Shown here: piece after piece, positions 1 through 10,720 of the stretch
Layout of the letters: every line of letters starts with the position of its first letter
Position numbering within the stretch: position 1 is the first letter of the stretch
DNA from: Heloderma charlesbogerti
Taxonomy: Eukaryota; Chordata; Lepidosauria; Squamata; Helodermatidae
Length of the DNA stretch: 64,000 nt
Assembly (NCBI GenBank): GCA_026122225.1
Contig: JANEZZ010002240.1
Location: 992,001-1,056,000, forward strand
Reading direction: 5' to 3'
Position numbers and translations under genes: made by a program
Notes under the pieces: generated by a model
Seen by the model: only the letters and a program-made list of their open reading frames with translations
What the model was told of the DNA's origin: nothing
Databases searched by the model: none

Positions 1-53
1 CCCCCACCGCGAACGGCCTTCGACGACAGGTAAGTGACTTTCGTCCACCCCTA
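1..53 (-). mobile_element. H1 hAT-like element, alpha-end remnant cut by window edge
   Basis: The window opens in the GC-rich alpha arm. AGGTAAGTGACTTTCGTC is followed by the terminal CACCCCTA ending at 53. CTCATTCT follows and would be the TSD, but the left copy lies outside the window. The last 50 bp match the alpha ends of the copies at 4272-5243 and 60534-61477. Confidence 0.85.
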
Positions 54-490
54 CTCATTCTCTTACCATCGAGTGTTCTAAGTAGAAGGAATTTTGTGTG
101 TGTGGAGGAGTATTCCATCATGTCAGGCCCCACCTGTGGTCTAAAGTGGTACAGCCCAGACAGAATCGGACCATCACAGCAAGAACGAAGCACAAGTCTG
201 AGCATCTGAAACGGAGAGGTTGGGAAGCTTTGTTGTCTCTCTTTAAGACATTCAACTGTCTCTCTTTAAGACATGGCGGCAAGCGTCTTTCTGTATTCTA
301 ATTAGTTTCCAGGTCTGAAAAGTTGAGAGTATTAAGACAGCAGTAGCAGCAGTTCCCTGCAATTTTAAGTTTGACCTCCGGCAGTGGAAATTAGCTCTTT
401 GAGAGGCAAAAATGATCTGATTTCTGAGCTTGAATACTGGTTAGATCCTCAGGAAAGCTTTTAGCACAAGCAACGCTGAATGCTTTGCCC
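54..490. other. Unassigned sequence
   Basis: No domain, long ORF or recognisable repeat is visible. A short direct repeat of TGTCTCTCTTTAAGACAT type occurs near 232-275. Composition is ordinary and unlike the CpG-rich H1 copies on both sides. Confidence 0.5.
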
Positions 491-1042
491 TAGGGGTGGA
501 CGAAAGTCACTTCGTCGAAGCTTGTTTGCGGTGGGGGGGAGGTGCTTCGCTGCTCCCCCTGAGAAGTTCAGGCCGGGGGGGAGGCTTCCCGCCTCGCCCG
601 GCCGAAGTTCAGGCCGGGGAGGAGGCTTCCCGCCTCGCCCAGCCGCGAACTCCAAAGTTTTTTTTTAAAAAAACAAACGCCCCCGTGATAGGCTACGTGA
701 CGATTTACGTAGCCTATCACGGCTGACTTTGCAGATCTAGCCGTGATAGGCTACATTAATCGTCACGTAGCCTATCACGGGGGCGTTTTTTTTTTTCTTT
801 TATGGAATGGTGGCAGCTGCAGCCGGTCGAAAGACCGGCTGCCGCTCCCGCCCCACACCAACACCCGCTGAACTGCCGGCTGACCCGCCGCCAGGAGGGA
901 CATTTGGCAAAGGTAAGTCCTGTCCCGGGGGGGCAGGGGGCAGGGGGGGCGGAGAGTTTCTCCCCAAAACATGTTCGGGGGGCCGAACACGTTGGTGCTT
1001 GGCCCCCCCGAAGTTTCGGGGAGAAATTCTCCACCATCCCTA
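491..1042 (+). mobile_element. H1a hAT-like non-autonomous element, complete
   Basis: The alpha end TAGGGGTGGACGAAAGTCAC begins at 491 and the beta end GGAGAAATTCTCCACCATCC finishes at 1042. Flanks CTTTGCCC (483-490) and CTTTGCCT (1043-1050) form an 8-bp TSD with one mismatch. Inside are two copies of the GC-rich ~43-bp alpha repeat, the TGATAGGCTACG hairpins and the GCCGGTCGAAAGACCGGC hairpin. AGGTAAGT sits near 910, facing the beta end. The copy is a short form that lacks the large central palindrome. Confidence 0.92.
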
Positions 1043-1399
1043 CTTTGCCTTCATCGAGCACTGAACATCATCCTCTGCCTACCCCAAAAGAGTTGAACTG
1101 CAGCTTTTATCAGAACCATGGGCATAATTCACTGGGAATCTCTCCTGCTTAAGCCTCTCTGTAAAAAAATGGAAGCCTTTTATGCAGCCCACTCAAGATC
1201 ACGCCTAGGGCTGATCCAAACATTCCACCAGTGGAATGTTCAATTATTTTGATGGGTGAACTGGTGGCATGGGGATGGGGGCATCTTCCCAAAGGGTGAG
1301 CATCATACGGGTTGGGAGGAGAGAACTTCAGATAGGGCATCTTACTTTTTGATGAGGTGGTTGAGTGGTGCTCTGTCTCCGTCTCCGTCTCAGTCTCCG

Positions 1400-1466
<67 letters not shown>

Positions 1467-1729
1467 AGAAGTGTAATCCACTGCATTCACCTTCTGACAT
1501 CCTGCTAGTTAAAAATCTCTTTTAGAAATGGCCCTGAAAATGTCACTCTTGCTCAGCTCCCTTTTTGGGTTCAAGTGCTGGGATCAGAGGGCTTAGAGGG
1601 AAGCCATGGAATGGAATGGGAGCGAAACTTTGGTTCATAAGAAGTCTGGTCTTTCCTTAAGGGCAGGAAGTTTTGCTGCCTGAAGTCTGAGATGCAGGCA
1701 GCTGTGCTGACAAAGCAGTGGTCAAGTTG
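1043..1729. other. Unassigned sequence with a microsatellite
   Basis: No coding region is supported. The open frames here are driven by the CT/CTTT microsatellite at about 1376-1466. The rest is unique-looking sequence leading into an L2 LINE fragment. Confidence 0.5.
1376..1466. repeat. Compound microsatellite (GTCTCC/CT/CTTT)n
   Basis: Degenerate GTCTCC units are followed by an uninterrupted CT run and then a CTTT tetranucleotide run. Confidence 0.95.
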
Positions 1730-2931
1730 AGACCTGGGTGGGTCTCAACTTGACCACTGGGAGACCTGGGTGGGGGAACTGGGAAGGGTCACTGTCTCCC
1801 AGCTGTACCCTCCTGGGTACTTGGTGCAGCACCAACACCAACTTGAGGGTCGGGGAGGGGGGGTTGCTGTGGTCTGTAGGAATTCAATCTCCCTCTCCAG
1901 GCTTCCTGCTCATTCAAGCGCAGATCTTGAGAGTTTGTACCTTGTGTTGGGTACCCGGGACAGATTGGGGATTCTGTTGATGGACCGCCCACCCCACTGC
2001 CCATCAGACTCCCTGGCTGAGCTGACGGAGGTGGTCTCGGACTTGGTGTTGAGGACCCCTAGGATGATGGTCCTGGGGGATCTCAACTTCCATGCTGAGG
2101 CTGCTGTATCTGGGGCGGCTCAGGACTTCATGGCCGCCATAGCAACCATGGGGCTGTCCCAACATGTCATCGGCCCAATGCATATAAAAGGACACACGCT
2201 TGATCTGGTTTTCTCAACTGGGCAGGAGGATGGTGATCTGAAAGTGGAGGAATTAACATCTGTCCCTTTGTCATGGTCAGATCACTTCCTGCTGAGGTTT
2301 AGACTCCTGGCAGCCTTCCTCCTCTGCAAGGGTGGGGGACCTATTAAAATGGTCCACCCTTGGAGATTAATGGATTCTGATGGATTCCAGAGGGCTCTGG
2401 GGGATTTTCCTGCTGGTATGGCTGGTGCTCCTGTCGAAGCCCAGGTCGCTCTGTGGAATGCAGAGATGACTTGGGCGGTTGACACGATCACACCCAAGCA
2501 CCCGGCCAGCTCTTTGGTATACACCTGAGCTGAGGGCAATGAAGCAAGAGGGAAGATGGCTAGAATGCAGGTGGAGGAAAACTCGTGCTGAGTCTGAACG
2601 AACACAGGTAAGAGCCCACTATCAAGCCTACTCTGTGGTGGTGAGGGTGGAAAAGAGACAATTCTTTTCCACCAGCATTGCATCTTCTTCTCAGTGTCGT
2701 CCAGTGGAGATTTTCTGAGTGGCTTGCAGCCTGTTACGTTCTGGGCCAGGGAGAGAGACAATGGAACCCTTGGTGGCACGCTGTGACAAGTTTGCACGGC
2801 ACTTTGAAGATAAAGTCACTCAGATTCATCATGAATTGGACACCACAATTAATGCAGTTCCATTGGTAGAGGCATTCAGAGCACCATCTGGTCCAGTTTT
2901 ATTGGATGAGTTTCAGTTACTGAGGCCTGAG
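1730..2931 (+). pseudogene. L2-type LINE fragment, endonuclease region of ORF2
   Basis: The best frame is 1770-2528 (252 codons). It encodes part of an APE-type endonuclease, the enzyme that nicks target DNA for LINE insertion. The GDLN block at 2076-2087 and the catalytic SDH block at 2277-2285 are present, separated by a conserved LVFSTGQ segment. A stop at about 2526 breaks the frame. Diverged linker sequence follows in two other frames (2479-2718 and 2719-2930, with RHFEDKV) and matches the spacer before the LINE reverse transcriptase. The RT itself is absent: at 2932 the sequence switches to H1. The assignment to L2 rather than another CR1-clade LINE rests on the protein pattern and the nearby L2 tail. 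This is a dead copy. Confidence 0.8.
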
Positions 2932-3415
2932 GCCATTCGCGTTCCTTATTTGCTCGCTGTAGTCTACGTAAAGATTACGTAGACTACGGCGAAAATAAGG
3001 GCAAAGCTATTTGCGTTGCCCTTATTTTCGCCATAGTCTACGTAAAGATTTACGTAAACTACAGCGACCAAATAAGGAACGCGAATGGAGGCTCCCTATG
3101 GGGGCCGCCATTTGCGTACGTGCTTTTTTTTTTTTAAGTCACCCGTGATAGGCTACGTGACGATTAATGTAGCCTATCACGGCTGACTTTGCAGATCTAG
3201 CCATGATAGGCTACGTAAATCACGGGGGCGTTTTTTTTTTAAGTTTTTATTTTGCGGCCGGGCGAGGCGAGGCGCCTCCTCCCCGGCCTGAATTTCGGCC
3301 GGGCGAGGCGGGAAGCCTCCCCCCCGGCCTGAACTTCGGGGGGAGCAGCGAAGCGCCTCCCCCCCCACCGCGAAGCAAGCTGCGAGACCAGGTAAGTGGC
3401 TTTTGTGCACCCCTA
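2932..3415 (-). mobile_element. H1a element, beta half missing
   Basis: The sequence enters H1 in mid-element at GCCATTCGCGTTCCTTATTT and runs through the central palindrome and alpha arm to AGGTAAGTGGCTTTTGTGCA and terminal CACCCCTA at 3415. There is no beta end and no TSD. The left neighbour is L2 and the right neighbour is CR1, so the junction is probably a recombination or deletion product. Confidence 0.85.
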
Positions 3416-3667
3416 TTCCAGAGTGCAGGACATGGAATCATGGGCTCAAGTTACAGGAAGCCAGATTCCAGCTGAACTTCAGGAAAAACTTCCTGACTGT
3501 TAGAGCAATACGACCATGGAACCAATTGCCTAGGGAGGTGGTGGGCTCTCCCACACTGGAGGCATTCAAGACGAGGCTGGACAGCCATCTGTCAGGGATG
3601 CTCTGATTTGGATTCCTGCATTGAGCAGGGGGTTGGACTCCATGGCCTTGTAGGTCCCTTCCAACCC
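3416..3667 (+). mobile_element. CR1 LINE 3' end, truncated
   Basis: Contains the last codons of a CR1 ORF2 (WNQLPREVVGSPTLEAFKTR, in the ORF 3403-3606) and the conserved CR1 3' untranslated tail with TTGGACTCCATGGCC and CCCTTCCAACCC. The 5' part is missing at the H1 junction. It closely resembles the longer CR1 tail at 41850-42130. Confidence 0.9.
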
Positions 3668-3726
3668 TTCTATTCTATTCTATTCTATTCTATTCTATTC
3701 TATTCTATTCTATTCTATTCTATTCT
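3668..3726. repeat. (TATTC)n microsatellite tail of CR1
   Basis: About eleven perfect TATTC units directly follow the CR1 3' end, as expected for CR1 tails that end in a short repeated unit. Confidence 0.97.
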
Positions 3727-3801
3727 AATGCGTTATACGTGGGGCTGCCTTTGAAAATGCTCCGGAAACTTCAGCTGGTCTAAAATAGGGCAGCAAGATT
3801 G

Positions 3802-5584
3802 TAGGGATGTCAGAAAATTTCGCCACGAATCTCCGGGAGGCCGAATGCCAATGCATTCAGCCCCCCGAAATTGGTGAGAAAATCTCCGCCCCCCGCCCCC
3901 CCCCGGGATGGGACTTACCTCACGCGAATGTCCCTCTCAGTGGCGGGTTCCGGCGGCGTTGCGGTGGCGTTGCAGTGTTGTTGCGGCAGCGTTGTGGCGG
4001 CGTTGCGGCGGCGTTGCGGCGGCGGCGGTGGCCGGTCTTCCGACCGGCTGCCACCGCCATTTCCAAGTAAAGTAAAAAAACAACAACAACGTGATAGGCT
4101 ATGTAAAGTTTTACGTAGCCTATCACGGCTAGCTTTTCAAAGTCAGCCCTGATAGGCAACGTAAATCTTTGGGGGGGGGGAAGTGCATACGCAAATGGTG
4201 GTACCCATGGGCCCATTGGCGCCGCCATTTGCGTACGTGCTTTTTTTTTTCAAAGTCAGCCGTGATAGGCTTAGGGATGGCGGAGAATTTCTCCCCGAAA
4301 CTTCAGGGGGCCGAGCGCCAACGCGTTCGGCCCCCCGAACAAGTTTCGGTGAGAAATCCTCCGCACCCCCCCGCCCCCCGCACCCCCCCCAGGACGGGAC
4401 TTACCTTCCCTGAATGTCCCTCCCGGTGGCGGGTCCGGCTGGCGGTTCGTCCGGTGTTCGAGCGGGGCGGGAGCGGCAGCCGGTCTTTCGACCGGCTGCC
4501 GCCCCCACCATTGCAATGAAAGAAAAAAAAAAAAACACGTCCCCTGATAGGCTACGTGACGATTCACGTAGCCTATCACGGCTAGATTTGCCAAGTCAGC
4601 TGTGATAGGCTACGTGAATCGTCACGTATCCTATCCCGGGTGACTTAAAAAAAAAAAAAGTGTGTACGGATAATGGCGGCCCCCATAGGGAGCCGCCATT
4701 CCCGTTCCTTATTTGGTGGCTGTAGTCTACGTAAATGTTTACGTAGACTACGGCGAAAATAAGGGCAACACAAATAGCGTTGCCCTTATTTTCGCCGTAA
4801 TCTACGTAAACATTTACGTGGACGACAGCCACTAAATAAGGAACGCGAATGGCGGCTCCCTATGGGGGCCGCCATTAGCGTACGCGCTTTTTTTTTTTTT
4901 TTTTTTAAGTCACCCGGGATAGGCTACGTGACGATTCACGTAGCCTATCATGGCTGACTTGGCAGATCTAGCCGTGATAGGCTACGTGAATCGTCACGTA
5001 GCCTATCAGGGGGCGTTTTTTTTTTTTACTTTCGCGTTCGCGGCCGGGCGAGGCGACGTGCCTCCTCCCTGGCCTGAATTTCGGCCAGGCGAGGCGGGAA
5101 GCCTCCTTCCCGGCCTGAATTTCGGCCGGGCGAGGCGGGAAGCCTCCTCCCCCCGGCCTGAACTTCGCGGGGGGAGCAGCGAAGCGCTCCCCCCCACCGC
5201 GAACGGCCTTCGACGACAGGTAAGTGACTTTCGTCCACCCCTAGATAGGCTACGTAAAGATTTACATAGCCTATCATGGCTGACTTTGAAAATCAAGCCG
5301 TGATAGGCTACATAAATCTTTACGTAGCCTATCACTTTTTTTTACTTTACTTTTTTCTTTCGCAGCCTGGGAGACGGGGTGCTCCCCCCAGGCCAGAATT
5401 TCGGTGGGGAGGGATGGGGCACCTCCCCCCCGGCCTGAATTTCAGTGGGGGAGGTGCCCCATCCCTCCCCGCCGAAGTGGGGTGCCTCCCCACCCGCCAA
5501 GAATTTTTGGGGGAGAAACGGAGTGCCTCCCCCCACCCCTGAAAAAAGCTGCGGGACCAGGTAAGGGGCTTTCGTCCATCCCTA
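3802..5584 (-). mobile_element. H1a element, outer copy carrying a nested H1
   Basis: The beta end TAGGGATGTCAGAAAATTTC starts at 3802 and the alpha end with AGGTAAGGGGCTTTCGTCCA finishes at 5584. A perfect 8-bp TSD CAAGATTG lies at 3794-3801 and 5585-5592, inside an L2 LINE. Without the nested copy and its TSD the element would be about 803 bp. A GGCGGCGTTGC tandem tract is present near 3950-4030. Confidence 0.95.
4272..5243 (-). mobile_element. H1a element nested inside another H1
   Basis: The beta end TAGGGATGGCGGAGAATTTC starts at 4272. The alpha end AGGTAAGTGACTTTCGTCCA with CCCCTA finishes at 5243. A perfect TSD GATAGGCT (4264-4271, 5244-5251) was made by insertion into the TGATAGGCTACG hairpin arm of the host H1. 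It is very similar to the copy at 60534-61477, with three GC-rich alpha repeats instead of two. Confidence 0.96.
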
Positions 5585-5967
5585 CAAGATTGTTAATAGG
5601 GACTGGCCTGTGACCTCATATTATGCCAGTACTTTTTCAGCTGCACTGGCTACCAGTCCATTTCTGGGCCTGATTCAAAGTGCTGGTATTAACATTTAAA
5701 GCCCTTAACAGCTTGAGGCCAAGTTATCTGAAGGATTGCTTCCTCCCATATGTGCCTGCCGGGAACTTAAGATCATCATCAGCGGCCCTCCTCTGTGAGC
5801 CCCTGCCAAAAGAAGTGAGGCGGGTGGCTACTAGGAGGAGTGCTTTTTCTGCTGTGGCACCCCGGCTCTGGAATGAGCTCCCTAGTGAGGTTCACCTGGC
5901 ATACATTATATTCCTTTCGGCTCCAAGTGAAGACCTTTTTATTTCCCCAGGCATTTAGCATTTTAGC

Positions 5968-6919
5968 TAGGGATGGCGGAGAATTTCTCCCCGAATCTTC
6001 GGGAGGCTGAGCGCTGAGGCATTCAGCCCCCCGAAAGTGTTGGGGAAATTCTCCGCCGGCCCCCCGCCCCCCCGGGATGGGACTTAACTTCAGCGAATGT
6101 CCCTCTCAGCGGCGGGTCCCAGCGGCGGTTCGTCGGCGGTTCGTCGGGGGCAGGCGTGGTGGCCGGTCTCCTGACCGGCTGCCACCGCCACCATTACAAA
6201 ATAAAAAAGTAAAAAAAAAAAAAAACCCGTGATAGGCTACATGACAATTTACATAGCCTATCATGGCTAGATTTCCAAAGTCAGCCGTGATAGGCTACGT
6301 AAATCGTCACGTAGCCTATCACGGGTGACTTTGGGAAAAAAAAAAAGTGCGTATGCAAATGACAGCCCCTATGGGGCGCCGCCATTTGCATTCCTTAGTT
6401 TGGCACATCTAGTCTACGTAAAGATTTACGTAGACTACGGCGAAAATAAGGGCAACGCAAATAGCATTCCCTTATTTTCGTCGTAGTCTACGTAAATCTT
6501 TACGTAGACTAGACGTGCCAAAATAAGGAACGCAAATGGCGGCACCCATGGGCCGCCGCCATTTGTGTACGCACTTTTTTTCCCCCAAAGTCACCCGTGA
6601 CAGGCTACGTGACGATTAACATAGCCTATCACGGCTGACTTTGGAAATCTAGCCGTCATAGGCTACGTTAATCATTATGTAGCCTATCACGGGGTTGTTG
6701 TTTTTTTTTACTTTTTCTTTCGCGGCCGGGGAGACGGGGCGCTTCTCCCCGGCCTGAATTTCGGCCGGGCGAGGCGGGGCGCCTTCCCCCGGCCTGAATT
6801 TCGGCCGGGCGAGGCGGGACGCCTCCCCCCCTTCCCTGAACTTCGGGGGGAGAAGCAAAGCGCCTCCCCCCACCGCGAATCCCCCCTGCAAAAATGTAAG
6901 TGACTTTCGTACATCCCTA
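5968..6919 (-). mobile_element. H1a element, complete
   Basis: The beta end TAGGGATGGCGGAGAATTTC starts at 5968 and the alpha end finishes ACATCCCTA at 6919. A perfect TSD ATTTTAGC lies at 5960-5967 and 6920-6927. It is inserted in the L2 3' region. The beta-side donor-like motif is mutated (CTTAACT instead of CTTACCT). Confidence 0.95.
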
Positions 6920-7165
6920 ATTTTAGCTTTCTAAACTTTTAGCTTTGCTGTTTTAAAAATCTGTATTTTAAACTCCTGCACTGCTGCTAGGTTTTGTTGT
7001 GTTTGTATTGTTATATTGTGGGTTTGGTGTTCTATGTATTTTGGATTGTTTTATTGTTTGTTGTTTGGTTTTAATTTTTCTGAACCGCCCAGACAGCTTC
7101 GGCTATTGGGCGGTATAGAAATGAAATAAATAAGTAAGTACGTAAGTAAGTAAGTAAGTTGTGGA

Positions 7166-7999
7166 AGGATAGGCCACTATGAGAAAAGATGCAGTGTTTG
7201 TTGCTCCACACAGCTAGCAGCTCCATGAGTCCGGAATACCCTGATATGTGCAAAGGTAACATGGCTGCCTGAAACAACAAGAAACTGTCCCTGCAGGTTT
7301 CTGTCCCCACCCCCAACTAATCCAAACCAAATTCTCCAGTTAACAATTAGAGAAAAGAGACAATCAAGAAGCAGAAAATTGATCAGGGGATTAAAGAAAG
7401 CAATGGCATCATATTGGAGGAAGAAGGGGGGGCACATTTCGTTCCTGCCATGCTTGTTTGATTTTTTTTTTTACCTTTTGGCTCTTGAGTGCTGTTAGCA
7501 GATTTTGGTTTGTTTTGGTGCCTCTGGTCCTTGTTTTTTGCCTCCCTTTTGGGAGAAGAAGGCCCTTCTTTTCTAAAGAAAAACAGCCCTTCTTTTCGCT
7601 TTTTGGACATGTTTTTCTTTGGCTTTGAGACCATTCTGGGCTATCTTTCCTCACGCTAGTTTCTCTGAGCCAGACGCTTAGCACTTGAGAGGGTTGGTGT
7701 GAGTTTAGGCCTCTACTTTGTTTTGCTCCCTGGTGAGGCTTGGGCCTTTCGTTTTAAAAACCTTTTCTTCACTTTCTACATGGATTTATCTTTCCCAAGT
7801 GGACTTTGCCAAGTTCTACTAAATGTTCTCCATCTGTGGGAGATTTAGCAGTTTGTTCTTTCTGATTGTTTTTGTGGTTGTTGTTGTTTTGATGTCAGTA
7901 TTTTTAAATACTGTTTTTCAATCTGTTCTCTTTTTGCCACCATATCTGTTCTCAGGGGTCCAATTTTTATGGTTTTAATTTTAAATAGTAACTTTTTGT
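7166..7999. other. Unassigned A/T-rich sequence
   Basis: No domain or known repeat is recognised. The apparent ORFs at 7383-7684 on the reverse strand are lysine-rich low-complexity frames without a domain. Confidence 0.4.
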
Positions 8000-8503
8000 C
8001 ATGGGCATCCAGCTGAGGCTCAAAGCCCAGCTAGAAATCACTAGCTCCCCCCCCCAGATGGTAGTCTGCAAATCTCCCTGCTTGCCCAGCTCGATGCATG
8101 CCAAGCCAGGTGAGTGCATGGCTGCCCATTTCCTTACCAACCCACCATTTTGTAGAAAAATGGTGTCTCACCCTTGTCTGTAAACACCCATCTGCACAAA
8201 TGGCAGCTGTAAAGGGGCCGTTTACACAAGATTATGGGTGTAAATGGACCATTTATGCCTGTTATCTTGTGTAAACAGCCCCTTTACAGCTGCCATTTGT
8301 GCTGATTGATGCTTACAAACAAGGACGAGCCACTATTTTCCTGCAAAATGGTGGCTTGGTGAGGAAGGCGGTGGCTGTGTGCTGCTCACCAGGTGCTTGC
8401 AGACTGCCTGGCTTGGCATGCAGCACAGCAAACATAGGCGGGTGGCCATCAGGGGTCTGGCAAGCTGTGCATGACCTGAACCCAGTGAGTTCACCCATCC
8501 CTA
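8000..8503. mobile_element. H4 palindromic hAT-like relic (tentative)
   Basis: A long imperfect palindrome at 8194-8302 (GCACAAATGGCAGCTGTAAA with its complement) lies in the middle. The right end reads CACCCATCCCTA, like hAT ends here. The left boundary near 8000-8002 (ATGGGCATCC) is uncertain. A possible degenerate TSD is TTTTGTCA/ATTTGGCA. A related palindrome occurs at about 31355-31483. Confidence 0.45.
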
Positions 8504-8888
8504 TTTGGCAGGGCATAGGATTGCTAAATTTAGTGTCTCTGAGGTCAGAGAAAGGGCTCCAACCTTGGAGCCAGTAAACCACTGTAAAGCCCCCTCCCCC
8601 TCATAGCCAGCATGGAGAGAACCGCACCAGCGACCTCTCTGTGCTTGGAAACCTGAGCATGGAAAGGAGGCGGTACCAGGGGAGGGGAGAAGGCTAGGGA
8701 TGAACGGATTCCCCACCATCCATTCTGGTGGGGAATCCACAGGGGGGGTAGGTGATCCATTCCTCCCCCCTGAAATCCTCACGGAGTGGCTCCACTCCGC
8801 AAGGATTCCGCAGAGCTGAGGGCCACCCCATTCCACCGTCCGCATGCCCTGGATTCCCCCCTTTTTTTTTTGGCTCCCTGAATTTATG

Positions 8889-10567
8889 TAGGGATGTATG
8901 AAAGTCACTTACCTTTTGCAGATTATGTTGATGGTGGGGGAGGGAGGCATTCCATCCCTCCCCCCGGCGTCCTTGCCGGGGGGGGGAGGCACTCCGTACC
9001 TCCCCCACGGAATCCTCCGCGGCCGGCTATGCTCCGCGGCAGCTCCGCAGAGCAGCTGGCCAGGCCCAGCTAGGCCAGAGCCATCCGCAGCCGGATTTCC
9101 AGCCGCAGAGGGCTCTGGGTAAAAAAAACACAAAAAACCGTAAATATTTACATAGGCTAAAACGTCGCATCAAAAAGGGACGCAAATAGCGCCCGCTACG
9201 TTATTTGCATTCCCCTTTACTTTCGCCATCATAGTCTACGTAAATATTTACGTAGATTAAGACGGCAAAAATAAGGAACGCAAATGGCGGCGGCCGTAGC
9301 CATTTGTGTACGTGGGCTTGTTTGTTTTTTAAACCCACCCAACCATGATAGGCTACGTAAAGATTTACTAGGGATGTCAGAGAATTCCACCATGGATCTC
9401 AGGGAGGCCAAATGCCAGCGCATTCGGCCCCCTGAAATAGGTGGCGGAACGGTCTGCCCCCCCGCCCCCCCTGGGATGAGACTTACCTGGGGTGGATCTT
9501 CCTGGCGGTGGTGGCTCCAGCGGTGGCTCCGGCAGTGGTTCGGCGACGGCAGCTGCAGCGGCCGGTCTTCCGACTGGCTGCCGCCGCTGCCATTTCCAGG
9601 GTTTTTTAAAAAAAAAAAGACGTGAAAGGCTACATCAGGATTTACGTAGCCTATCATGGCTCAGTTTAAAAACAAACAAACGTGATAGGCTACGTAAATG
9701 GCTGACTTAAAAAAAAACAACAACAACGCGCATACGCAAATACGTCCGCTACGCATATGCGCATACGTCCGCTACGCTATTTGCGTTCCCCTTATTTTTG
9801 CCGTCCTAGTCTATGTAAATCTTGACGTAGACTAAGACGTGCCAAAATAAGGAACGCAAACGGCGGCGGCCACGGCTGCCACCATTTGTGTACATGCGTT
9901 GTTGTTTTTTTTTAAGTCAGCCGTGATAGGCTACGTAAACATTTACGTAGCCTATCACAGCTGACTGCAGGGACGCAAATGGCAGCAGCTACAGCCGCCG
10001 CCATTTGCGTCCCTGCTAGCCAGGGGCTGGATGTCCGGCCGCTGGAGGAGCCGGCCGGCGGCTCCGCAGAATCGCTGTGGAGCACAGCCGGCCAGCCAGG
10101 ATTCCGGGGGGGGGAGGTACGGAGTGCCTACCCCCCCATCCAGGATTCTGGGGGGAGGGACGGAGTGCCTCCCCCGCCACCATCAACATAATCTGCGAAA
10201 GGTAAGTGACTTTCGTACATCCCTAAGATTTACGTAGCATATCACGTCGTTTATTTTTTTTTTTAGCCTAGCCATGATAGGCTACGTAAATCTTTACGTA
10301 GCCTATCACGTCTTTTTTCTTTCTTTTTTGTTTTACAAGCCTGGAAATGGCGGCGGCGGCAGCCAGTCAGAGGACCAGCTGCCGCCACCGCTGGAGACAC
10401 CGCCGGAGCCGCCGCCGGCCAGAAGATCCGCCCCAGGTATGTCCCGTCCTGGCGGGGATCCGCGGGGGGGTGGGGGGGCAGGCCATTCCGCCATGGAGTT
10501 TGGGGGGGCCGAATGCACTGGCATTCGGCTTCACCGAGATCCATGGCGGAATTCTCTGACATCCCTA
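8889..10567 (+). mobile_element. H1b element carrying a nested H1
   Basis: The alpha end TAGGGATGTATGAAAGTCAC starts at 8889 and the beta end GGCGGAATTCTCTGACATCC with CTA finishes at 10567. A perfect TSD AATTTATG lies at 8881-8888 and 10568-10575. It is about 814 bp without the inner copy. Confidence 0.95.
9369..10225 (-). mobile_element. H1b element, innermost copy
   Basis: The beta end TAGGGATGTCAGAGAATTCC starts at 9369 and the alpha end TTTCGTACATCCCTA finishes at 10225. A perfect TSD AGATTTAC (9361-9368, 10226-10233) lies in the loop-proximal arm of a TACGTAAAGATTTACGTA hairpin of the host H1. Confidence 0.95.
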
Positions 10568-10720
10568 AATTTATGTAAATAATTCCATAAGTACCGCTGA
10601 AAAATCCTTTTCCTGCACCTACTGTTGGTCTCCATAAGCCTTGGGTCATAGGGAATATGCCTATTTATTTTTGTAAAAAGGGTAAAGTCCTTCACAGGGA
10701 TTCCCCATGTAACTTCTGGT

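Larger units (their letters stand above)
3727..7165 (+). pseudogene. L2-type LINE 3' region, split by two H1 insertions
   Basis: Three blocks, 3727-3801, 5593-5967 and 6928-7165, join into one L2 3' end once the H1 elements and one TSD copy each are removed. The first two blocks encode the ORF2 C-terminus. The best-preserved stretch is 5680-5920, with LTFKALNSLRPSYLKD and APRLWNELPSEV, typical of L2 C-termini. The third block is the 3' UTR with CTTCGGCTATTGGGCGGTAT near 7098 and a (GTAA)n tail at about 7130-7160. Stops and frameshifts make it non-functional. With the endonuclease fragment at 1730-2931 in the same orientation, it may be one L2 copy whose RT was lost. Confidence 0.85.

Noticed and set aside
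480..726. Overlapping ORFs rich in Gly/Arg/Pro/Ala in every H1 copy
   Set aside because: They follow the GC-rich arms on both strands, differ in frame between copies and have no domain. They are composition effects.
802..1152. H1 as a captured host 5' exon of a gene
   Set aside because: The same sequence recurs in many copies as a palindromic arm. No downstream exon is visible here. It is kept only as a splicing hypothesis.
1149..1490. Reverse-strand ORF with Glu/Lys/Arg and Thr/Glu runs
   Set aside because: It is a translation of the CT/CTTT microsatellite.
4272..5243. Regularly repeated hairpins as a CRISPR-like array
   Set aside because: Repeats are inverted rather than direct, spacers are not unique, and the sequence is vertebrate.
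3802..5584. H1 as a Tc1/mariner (TA target) or piggyBac (TTAA) element
   Set aside because: The apparent TA at each end belongs to the terminus. The duplicated flanks are 8 bp and start outside TAGGG, as in hAT elements.
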